This document shows positions 1 through 6,316 of a stretch of DNA of 6,316 bases, one piece after another. Made by a program: the position numbers and the translations under genes. The stretch lies in the NCBI GenBank assembly GCA_949284615.1, contig CASDWL010000040.1, positions 1 through 6,316 of the forward strand. The letters run 5' to 3'. The notes under the pieces were generated by a model, which saw only the letters and a program-made list of their open reading frames with translations, did no database searches and was not told the DNA's origin. The DNA is from an uncultured Mycoplasma sp. Lineage in GTDB: Bacteria; Bacillota_I; Bacilli_A; Mycoplasmatales; Metamycoplasmataceae. The stretch's first letter is position 1. Each line of letters opens with the position of its first letter.

Positions 1-10
1 TGATGTGTTT

Positions 11-1068
11 TTAGTTTTCTATATAATAATTCTTAGTGTTGCGATCGTAATTACAAAAAAGAATTTTGTTATTATTATAATCAAAATTTATTTTTTTAAT
101 TCAACTTGTTAAAAAAGCATCTAAATACATCCCAAGTATGAAACCTGCTCCAAAACCATATCCTCCTGTTCATCCGAAAATAGATGCTATCATTGTACTA
201 ATGCCTGATGTTGATAAGGTTATTACTTTTTCTAATCAATTAGTATCATTTGAACCATTAGTAAATCATTTTCATCATTCTTGTCCACTATCTGAATTAT
301 TTGGTAATAAAATATCATATTCTTTGTTATTTAAATCATTTGAAATTAAATTATTATTAATAAGTATTGAACTTTGTCTTCATTTAGCATATCCCACAGG
401 TGGATCTAATATTTCAATTAGTGGTATATATTGTATTTTGTGTATAGATGCGTTCACTAAATCAAATGATTCATCTTTTAAATCCATTTTCAAAGAATCT
501 ACTATATCATTTTTACTTAAATTATATTGTGTCTCTACAATTGAATTAGCTTTATTTCAAACTCCTCATGATGATTGAAAAGATACTAATCCATCTTTTA
601 ATATTATAGATTTATTGCTATTTAAAGCCATATTACAATCTAATTCAATAACAGCTGATACATCATTTAATCAATTAGAAGTTATAATATTGGATATATC
701 ATTATTTACTTCTTTTTTGTTTAATAAATTTCAATTTGTAGAAGAATCATAATTTATTTTTATAAAATATCACTTATTTACATTATAGTTATATAAATCT
801 AAATAGAATTCTCCTAATGTATTTTGACTATCAAATTTAATTTGAAAGTCATTACTTTGATATAAAATTTCATTATTTTGTCATATAGTTTGATTATTAT
901 TATCTAAAAAATTATATTCATTCTGAGAAAAAGAATGAATGTATTCATAAGTGAATTGAAAATTATTATCAGTATAAGTTTTAAAACTTAAAGATGAACA
1001 AATTGGAACAATAGATATTATTGGTAAAAAACTAATATTAAAAGTTTTATGTTCCTAAAAAAATTCAT
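11..1068 (-). pseudogene. Secreted or lipid-anchored surface protein, frameshifted in its signal peptide
   Basis: Read with UGA as Trp, the minus strand is open from codon TTA at 1027-1025 to the TAA at 13-11 (338 codons) with about a dozen UGA Trp codons and no UGG. The start region lies in another frame: ATG at 1068 gives MNFFRNIKLLILVF, which joins smoothly to LPIISIVPICSS if the six-base A run at 1026-1031 had one more base. The total is then about 352 aa. The joined N-terminus is a signal peptide with a possible lipid-anchored Cys at about residue 24, although Ile at -1 makes a poor lipobox. The body is Asn/Asp/Trp-rich. Residues 289-320 are hydrophobic and glycine-rich (GWTGGYGFGAGF core), like a membrane segment, followed by a 30-residue polar tail. 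No family recognised. The start at 1068 was preferred because AGGA lies 8 bases upstream; ATG at 1072 meets TAG after five codons. It may be a phase-off gene, a pseudogene or a base-calling error. Confidence 0.75.
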
Positions 1069-1080
1069 ACATTATATCCT
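1066..1080 (-). promoter_or_regulatory. Ribosome binding site and overlapping start codons of the surface protein gene
   Basis: On the minus strand AAAAGGA ends at 1077, with ATG codons at 1072 (4-base spacing) and 1068 (8-base spacing). The two starts are in different frames: 1072 is nominally in frame with the protein body but hits TAG after five codons, because of the following run of seven T (1063-1057). The start at 1068 reads the charged beginning of the signal peptide. The site supports a real gene start here despite the downstream frameshift. Confidence 0.6.
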
Positions 1081-1113
1081 TTTGAATTCATTTCAAATTC
1101 ATTTAATTTTATA

Positions 1114-1119
1114 ATTATA
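1114..1119 (-). promoter_or_regulatory. Possible -10 box for the surface protein gene
   Basis: A perfect TATAAT occurs on the minus strand between the metK stop and the surface protein start, about 45 bases before the ATG. No convincing -35 sequence is seen 16-18 bases upstream, which is common in mollicutes. In such AT-rich DNA the hexamer could be chance, and no terminator separates the two genes, so read-through from metK is also possible. Confidence 0.35.
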
Positions 1120-1136
1120 CACCCATATATTTCATT

Positions 1137-2288
1137 TTACTTTTTCAAATTAGAGATATATTTTTTAATTTCTTCTACCTTATTTAATCTTTCTCAAGGT
1201 AAATTTAAGTCAGGGCGACCAAAATGTCCATAAAAAGATGTTTGATAATATATGGGTTTTTTTAAATCCAAATCTTTAATAATACTTGATGGACTTAAAT
1301 CAAAAATATTATTAATAATTTCAATAATTTGTTCATTGGTATATAAAGATGAACCAAAAGTTTCAATATCTATAGAGATTGGTTTAGTCAAACCAATTGC
1401 ATAAGATAATTGTATTTCTATTTCTTTAGCAATACCTGCTGCAACTAGATTTTTAGCAATTCATCTTGCAGCATAAGCTGCAGAACGATCTACTTTTGTA
1501 TAATCTTTTCCACTAAAAGCACCACCACCATGATGCGCTGCTCCTCCATATGTATCAATAATAATTTTTCTTCCTGTTAGACCTGTGTCTCCTATAGGAC
1601 CACCAATCAAAAATTTTCCTGAAGGATTAATATGAATAATATAATCATAGTTAATATTTGGAAAATACTTATTAATGGTTGGTTTAATAACTTTTTCAAT
1701 AATTTTAGTTTTAAATTTATCTAATTCAATATTTTCATTATGTTGAATTGACATTACAACTGTATGTATTTTAATATTGTTAGTATCATGATAATCTATA
1801 GTTACTTGTGATTTCATATCTGATTTTATGTCAGTATCTCCCAATATTCTTAATTCTTCACAAGTTTTTACTAAATCATGAGCAATTATAATCGGTAATG
1901 GCATAAATGATTTAGTTTCATCTGTTGCATAACCAAACATTATCCCTTGATCACCTGCTCCAATTTCTTGAGAATCTATTTTATCCACTGCTTGACTAAT
2001 ATCTGGTGATTGAGAATGAACATTAGATAAAATAGAAAAATCATTTTCATTATATCCAAGATCTAACAATATTTCTCAAGCTAATTGAACAACATCTACA
2101 TAAGCTGATGTTGTTAATTCTCCACCAATGACTATTAATCTATTAGTAGCCATTACTTCAATAGCCACTCTAGCATTAGCATCCTGAGTTAGAATTGCAT
2201 CTAAGATTTTATCTGCTATTTGATCACATATTTTATCAGGATGACCTTTTCCCACTGATTCCGAAGTAAATAATCCTTTTAATCTCAT
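1137..2288 (-). CDS. metK: S-adenosylmethionine synthetase (methionine adenosyltransferase)
   Basis: This cytosolic enzyme makes S-adenosylmethionine, the methyl donor, from methionine and ATP, releasing phosphate and pyrophosphate; the family normally works as a tetramer. The frame is complete at 383 aa (E. coli enzyme 384) once UGA is read as Trp at residues 71, 276 and 365. Visible motifs, in order: GHPDK at 15-19 (His16 and Asp18 match the catalytic His14 and Asp16 of E. coli), [12 protein letters not shown] at 110-121, [17 protein letters not shown] around 233-249 (Arg240 and Lys241 match R244 and K245), GGGAFSGKD at 254-262 and KVDRSAAY from 265 (Lys265 and Asp267). Near the C-terminus, [14 protein letters not shown] also fits the family. 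Small departures are SVGKGHPDK for the common SVSEGHPDK and KDYTKVD for KDPTKVD. The ATG at 2288 is supported by the conserved FTSESV start and a weak AGGT 5 bases upstream. It is followed by the frameshifted surface protein gene on the same strand. Confidence 0.98.
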
Positions 2289-2315
2289 AAAATACCTATA
2301 ATATTTAATGTAAAT

Positions 2316-2321
2316 ATTATA
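2316..2321 (-). promoter_or_regulatory. Likely -10 box of metK
   Basis: TATAAT on the minus strand about 28 bases upstream of the metK ATG, giving a short leader of roughly 20 bases that includes the AGGT ribosome binding site at 2293-2296. The region 17 bases upstream (GATTAG) is a poor -35. No riboswitch-like structure fits in such a short leader, so I see no SAM-responsive control here. Confidence 0.5.
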
Positions 2322-2347
2322 TTATGTATTTTTTAAATCTAATCAGA

Positions 2348-2376
2348 TTGTTTTGCATATTAATAATACATAAAAT
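2348..2376 (+). promoter_or_regulatory. Possible promoter for the lipoprotein-helicase array
   Basis: TTGTTT at 2348-2353 is followed, after exactly 17 bases, by TAAAAT at 2371-2376 (5 of 6 matches to TATAAT). Transcription would begin near 2383 and run through the (AT)9 tract into lipoprotein 1, then lipoprotein 2 and the helicase gene, which follow with 14- and 2-base gaps. It is divergent from the metK promoter. The GAGGG at 2377-2381 would then lie upstream of the transcript start. Confidence 0.4.
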
Positions 2377-2427
2377 GAGGGTAATTATTCTTATGAGTTT
2401 ATTAATAAAGCGATAGAATTATGAATT

Positions 2428-3257
2428 ATGAACAAAATTCAAACTCATAATCATATATATATATATATATAGAATATTATGTTTAATTTTCCCATTTTTA
2501 CTAATAAGTGCATCTATTTCATGTTCTAATACAAATGCTTCAAAGGATGATATTAAACAATTTAGAGTTATTAATAATGAATCTTTGCTATCAACCCAAT
2601 TAATGAATTTTATTGGTGAGTATAAAGTTGCAACTTTAACAATAAATGAAGGAGAGGCAGAAACTTCATTTGATTCTAAACATTCAGATATAATTCCCAA
2701 AAAATATTATAAAAAATGATCAGATTCATTTAATCACTGCAAAACATGGGGACATAGCCTTTCTAAATGACAATACTAGAGATGTTTATGACATATATGG
2801 AGAACATTTGGATTATTCACAAACTAATTCAATAATATGTAAATCTAATTATGTTGTATATACAGTGTCAGTTGATTCTTCTTCTAATATAACTTGACCT
2901 GAAAACATTGTATTAGACATGAATGATCAAGAACAAATGGCGAATTTTTTTAAAACAAATAATGAAATTAACAATTTCCTTCAATGAGATTGACAATTAA
3001 AAAGTTCTGGAAGTACTCAACCTCCTTTTAAACTCCCTTCATGAACATGTGATATAAATATTAAACTTATTTCAGGAAAATTAAGATACAAGACTTTTAA
3101 TGGACGTTGAGCATTTATTAATCCGGGGGATTTATTACATCTTTCTATTATTAAAGAGGGTTATTACCCGTCATATACTTACTCTATTAATTCAATTTAT
3201 AACGGACTAGAAAGTATAGGTGTATCAACAATAAAAGTGACGGTATACACAAATTAA
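2428..3257 (+). pseudogene. Lipoprotein 1, paralogue of the next gene, out of frame at two points
   Basis: A lipoprotein signal, LIFPFLLISASISC followed by SNTNAS, is readable from 2483 onward, with the lipid-anchor Cys codon at 2522-2524. No start codon is in frame with it: ATG at 2393 meets TAG at 2414 and ATG at 2428 is shifted by the (AT)9 tract. The lipoprotein frame then runs to TAG at 2777. A second frame, open from 2694, continues it to the TAA at 3255-3257 and encodes a polar domain with UGA Trp codons (for example LQWDWQL and GRWAF). The join lies between 2694 and 2777, probably at one of the A6 runs (2699-2704 or 2711-2716), and equals one extra base. The start of the mature protein matches lipoprotein 2: FRV, a Glu, LL, then NFIG, LTIN and a G-x-A. 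Restored length is about 275 aa. It is anchored outside the cell membrane if expressed; function unknown. The start at 2428 is my inference. Confidence 0.75.
2453..2471 (+). repeat. (AT)9 dinucleotide tract before the lipoprotein signal peptide
   Basis: Nine uninterrupted AT units plus one A lie between the ATG at 2428 and the hydrophobic part of the lipoprotein 1 signal peptide. In the present length the ATG reads MNKIQTHNH, then IYIYI, then stops at TAG. Adding one AT unit, or losing two, would place this ATG in frame with ILCLIFPFLLISASISC. Dinucleotide tracts of this kind change length by slipped-strand mispairing and are known switches for mycoplasma surface proteins; that role here is inferred. 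Confidence 0.85.
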
Positions 3258-3258
3258 A

Positions 3259-3265
3259 GAAAGGG
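3259..3265 (+). promoter_or_regulatory. Strong ribosome binding site of lipoprotein 2
   Basis: AGAAAGGG ends 6 bases before the ATG at 3272 and overlaps the bases just after the lipoprotein 1 stop (3255-3257). It is the clearest Shine-Dalgarno site on the plus strand of this window and fixes the start of lipoprotein 2. Confidence 0.75.
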
Positions 3266-3271
3266 TTTATT

Positions 3272-3685
3272 ATGACATATAAAAAATATTTATTAATATC
3301 TTCAAGTTTATCATTATCTATTATTCCAATAGTTTCCTCTGTTTCATGCTCTAATACAAATTCATCATATGAATCAAAAATATTTCGTGTAGTTCAATAT
3401 GAACCTTTATTAAATATAGATGTAAAGAATTTTATAGGTAATACATATGCATTCTCTTTAACCATAAATGTCGGTACCGCATCTACAAATGTAAATAGTG
3501 GTAATTATTATTATAGAGGTACTTATATAGATTATATAACCAATGCAAATGGAGACATTTTCCAATATAATCCAAATGCCACAAATGCAAATGATTGATA
3601 TTCTAGAACACTAAATCTTTATGCTTATTCTCCTTTTCTAGAATTTACAATAACACTAAATAAAAATGAAGTTAGGCCTTGATAA
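3272..3685 (+). CDS. Lipoprotein 2, small surface lipoprotein
   Basis: The frame encodes 137 aa when UGA at 3596-3598 and 3680-3682 is read as Trp; a reader using the standard code would end it at 108 aa. The N-terminus MTYKKYLLISSSLSLSIIPI has two Lys and a hydrophobic core, ending in SSVSC with Cys26 as the lipid-modified residue, so the mature protein is about 112 residues on the outer face of the membrane. The mature part is rich in Asn, Thr and Tyr and contains no domain I recognise. Residues after the Cys parallel lipoprotein 1 (CSNTN, FRV, LL, NFIG, LTIN), showing a duplication. It sits 14 bases after lipoprotein 1 and its TAA is 2 bases before the helicase ATG, so the three are probably co-transcribed. 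It is much shorter than restored lipoprotein 1 and may itself be a shortened copy, but the frame is clean and the ribosome binding site is good. Confidence 0.85.
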
Positions 3686-3687
3686 AA

Positions 3688-6299
3688 ATGTCAAATATCT
3701 TTTTAAAAATAAATAATAAACCAATTAGCAATGATGATGTACTTTTAACATTTTCAGAACTTAATCTAAAAGATAAAAAAATGAAATATGAAGACATTAT
3801 TGATTTTTCATTAAAATCATTTTTTAAAAACAAAAATACTCTAGAAAAGAACATTTTAGAATTACAAAATATTTTACAAACAAGTTCTAAGTATGTTAGT
3901 TTTCATTATTTAAATAAGAGATCTGTTATTCTTAGAAATATTAATAGGAATAATCCTGTGAAAAATTTATGTATTGTGATTGAACTGGATAAACCTATTT
4001 ATGATCACAATGTTATATCTTTATATGTTGACATTAGGATTAAGGAAGATAGAAAACAAGAATTATATTTTGATTTAAATAGAATAGAATTTTTAGATGA
4101 AAATTTAAGTCATAATAAATCATTTAATGATGATTATGTATTCAATTTTAGCTTAGCTGAAAATGAAGATAAACCCACATCATTTTATGATATTGAAGAT
4201 TTAATAATATCAGCAACTAAATATTTTGATAATAATGATTTTCAAAATGATGAATTACTTTTAAGTAATTGAGAAAATTTTTTACGATTACTATATGATA
4301 TGTATGTTAAAAAAGGTTCTAGTATCAAGGAAGATATTTCTAATAAATTATTTCTTTTTCAAGATAAATTATATTTAGCTTCTAAATTTAAATTTATTGC
4401 AAATTTAAAAAATCAATTTTTATCAATTGACAATGAAATGAATGAAGATTATAAAATTAAAACTATTGAAATTAATCAAATAGATAAAAACATTTTATTT
4501 CAAGAACAGTTAAATGAAAACCAAAATGAAATAGATAGAAAGATAAAGGAAACTGAACAATTAAAAAATAAATTAGAAAATCATTATAAAGACTTAAATG
4601 AATGAAAAAACAAAATAAAAGACATTGAAATACAAAAAGAAAATATCAATTCATCTATAAAAAATAAAGAACAAAATATAAAAGATTTCAATAAAGAATT
4701 AAAAAATACTAAAAAGAGGATAAAAAAGACCTAAAAATTAAAGATCTGAATCAAAAAATTCAAAGCATTGAAATAGAAATCAATGATCTCAAACATCAAT
4801 TTCAAGAATTAAAAATAACATTACTAAGTTATGAAGAAAATTCAAAAATAGCAAAAGCGAACATTTTCAAAATAGAATCAAATAAAAATGAGTTAGAAAA
4901 AAGCATTAATGAGTTGGAAACAAAAAATCAGAGAATTAATAATTTTGAAAAATATTTAGATGATACAGAATTAAATATAATATATGATATTTCATTGTCA
5001 TTAGAAAACAATAAATATGATTGCAAACAACTATTAGAAGATATTTTGATAAGCGATGATTATAATAATTGAATTTCAATAGAGAGTAATCAAAAAGCAA
5101 TAGCAGCTAAAATAAAAAGGTATTATTATTCAACAAAACAATTAAATAATGGATATTATAAAAATTATAAATTATTTAAGTCAATAAAAAATCCTTCTAA
5201 AATTGAAGGTTTTAAAAACAAAATACCAGATGATGTGTATAAAAAATATCAATTAAATGAAAAGCAAGAATTAGCAGTCCAAAAAGCAATTAATGCAAAT
5301 GATTTATTTTATTTGCAGGGTCCTCCAGGAACTGGAAAAACACAAACATTATGTGCAATAACAGAATCTATTATTTGCAAAAATAAAAATGTAGCTATGT
5401 GTTCATCCAATCATGAGGCTATAGATAATTTTTTGGAAAGATTATTTTCATTCAACAAAAATAATCCTAATTTGATAATTTTTAAATATAGGTTCAATGA
5501 TTTTAATAACAAAAAAGAACATAAATCTCAATTTTCACAAGATACATTATATAGTAATTTCAAAAATTCAATTTACTCATTTGTTATAAATAATGAAGAT
5601 GTAATAAAAGAAAATTGCAAGAAATACATAAATAAATATGCTTTTTCAAAACCTAATTTTTTGCAAAATATTAAAAGAATAAAATTGCCTATTTCATATT
5701 TAAAAATAATTCAAAATAATTTAGATTATTTTAATAACAATTTAAATTTACTTCAATATATGGGTGAATGAGTGAGCCCTTTTAATTCTTTTTTTACAGG
5801 TAATGAATCAAGTATTAATTATGATAATATTAATGAAGCAATTAAAATTGTAGAAATAACTTATAAAAATTTAAAAAATAATGATAAAGATGAATATGAT
5901 AAAACCATTTTATTTGATAAAGCAATAAGTGAATTATTAATAGATAATTTAAATTTTGATTTTTTAACTGAAAATATTATCCAAAGATTCTATTCTACAA
6001 ATAAAAAGAAAAACAATATACAAGACAAATTTATAAAAATTCAAAATAAATTTAGTTTAAGTAATAAAGATAGATTAGAAACTAAATTTTTAGATTATAT
6101 TATGGAAAATAATTTAATTAATGTTATAAGAATGACTACTTCTTCAAGACAATCTATAGAAATAAATGGAATTAAGAAAAATCTATTTAGTAATTATTCA
6201 ATTGACACAATGTTAATTGATGAAATTTCTAATATAAAGTTACCAAAATGAATACCGATAAATAAAAAACCAGAGATTTCTCCCTGGTCGTCCTTGTAA
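3688..6299 (+). pseudogene. UPF1-like superfamily 1 helicase with long coiled coil, frameshifted and C-terminally truncated
   Basis: The ATG at 3688 opens a 348-codon frame ending at TAA 4732-4734. The -1 frame takes over at the A5 run 4711-4715 and runs to TAA 6297-6299; one extra A would join them into about 870 aa. UGA Trp codons occur at 4270, 4603, 5070, 5769 and 6249. Residues 1 to about 250 form an N-terminal domain I do not recognise. About 258-420 is a Glu/Lys/Gln/Asn-rich coiled coil that continues across the frameshift. The helicase core follows: LNEKQELAV at about 520, Walker A GPPGTGKT at 5319-5342, SSNHEAIDN (motif Ia), VIRMTTSS, and Walker B MLIDEIS near 6210-6230. This pattern is that of AAA_11/UPF1-type helicases, which use ATP to unwind or remodel DNA or RNA. 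The second RecA-like domain with motifs III-VI is missing: after LPKWIPI the frame runs into a terminator and stops. An upstream TTG at 3679 is possible but TTAGG at 3672-3676 fits the ATG better; reinitiation after lipoprotein 2 is likely. Probably inactive as it stands. Confidence 0.8.
6264..6287 (-). terminator. Intrinsic terminator of a convergent gene to the right
   Basis: On the minus strand CCAGGGAGAAATCTCTGG (6287 to 6270) folds into a 7-bp stem, with one G-U pair, closed by a GAAA tetraloop, and is followed at once by six T (6269-6264). This is a textbook Rho-independent terminator. The plus strand has no T run after the hairpin, so it works only leftward. It implies a minus-strand gene ending just beyond the window, and it lies within the last codons of the helicase frame, whose GC content and UGG codon here differ from the rest. 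Confidence 0.7.
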
Positions 6300-6316
6300 A
6301 ATATAAAAAACGAAAA

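Noticed and set aside
138..578. Plus-strand open frame of 146 codons
   Set aside because: It lies antisense to the surface protein frame, has no ribosome binding site, and exists because the opposite strand avoids certain codons. The minus-strand frame is longer and has a signal peptide and Trp-compatible UGA codons.
1081..1101. Inverted repeat TGAATT...AATTCA between metK and the surface protein gene as a metK terminator
   Set aside because: The stem is only six weak A-T-rich pairs and is not followed by a T run on the minus strand.
2393..2416. Seven-codon leader peptide MSLLIKR behind GAGGG (2377-2381)
   Set aside because: The spacing of 11 bases is acceptable and the frame matches that of lipoprotein 1, but the GAGGG would lie upstream of the transcript start if the 2348-2376 promoter is right, and one short peptide in AT-rich DNA is not evidence of a leader.
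2470..2475. TAGAAT after the AT tract as a -10 box, making the tract a promoter spacer as in Vmm
   Set aside because: There is no -35 match at the required distance and no in-frame start codon after it: the ATG at 2479 is in the wrong frame and meets TAA after 15 codons.
2419..2700. Minus-strand open frame of 93 codons
   Set aside because: It is antisense to lipoprotein 1, includes the translated AT tract at its end, and has no plausible start signals. The plus strand shows paralogy to lipoprotein 2.
3672..3854. Minus-strand open frame of 60 codons
   Set aside because: Antisense to the helicase N-terminus; hydrophobic only because it mirrors Lys/Asn-rich codons.
4708..4716. Programmed -1 frameshift site in the helicase
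   Set aside because: ACT AAA AAG lacks the A before AAA needed for the standard A AAA AAG heptamer, and I see no strong downstream stem-loop. A lost A is simpler.

Overview
The window comes from a mollicute (Mycoplasma/Ureaplasma/Spiroplasma-type bacterium) that uses genetic code 4. The DNA is very AT-rich. Every recognisable gene reads through in-frame UGA at positions where tryptophan fits: W71, W276 and W365 of metK, about a dozen sites in the left-hand membrane protein, and several in the lipoproteins and helicase. UGG is practically absent from these reading frames, and shine-Dalgarno sites and mollicute-style lipoprotein signal peptides support the same assignment. I cannot fix the genus from this sequence alone.

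Layout. Left part, minus strand: metK (S-adenosylmethionine synthetase, complete, 383 aa, 2288 to 1137) is followed 65-70 bases downstream by a reading frame for a secreted or membrane-anchored surface protein of about 352 aa (1068 to 11). That frame is broken once, inside its signal peptide, at a run of six A (plus strand). A divergent spacer of about 140 bases (2289-2427) carries a promoter for each direction. Right part, plus strand: a tight three-gene array. Lipoprotein 1 (2428-3257) is out of frame at an (AT)9 tract just before its signal peptide and shifts frame again near 2694-2777. Lipoprotein 2 (3272-3685, 137 aa) is intact, is a clear paralogue of lipoprotein 1, and starts 14 bases after it. 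Then, after only 2 bases, comes a long gene (3688-6299) for a superfamily 1 UPF1-like helicase with an N-terminal domain and a long coiled coil. The helicase has one frameshift in an A5 run inside the coiled coil and loses recognisable sequence shortly after the Walker B motif. At the right edge a strong minus-strand intrinsic terminator (6264-6287) lies inside the helicase tail, implying a convergent gene beyond the window.

Interpretation. metK is the only housekeeping gene and is undamaged over 1152 bases, including a run of seven T. The surrounding surface-protein and helicase genes are each interrupted at a homopolymer or dinucleotide tract. This could be phase variation by slipped-strand mispairing, ordinary decay of accessory genes, or base-calling errors at short repeats; the sequence alone does not decide. 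The most notable point is that one extra AT unit would put the ATG at 2428 in frame with the lipoprotein 1 signal peptide. I see no RNA genes, insertion sequences, CRISPR arrays or replication origin.
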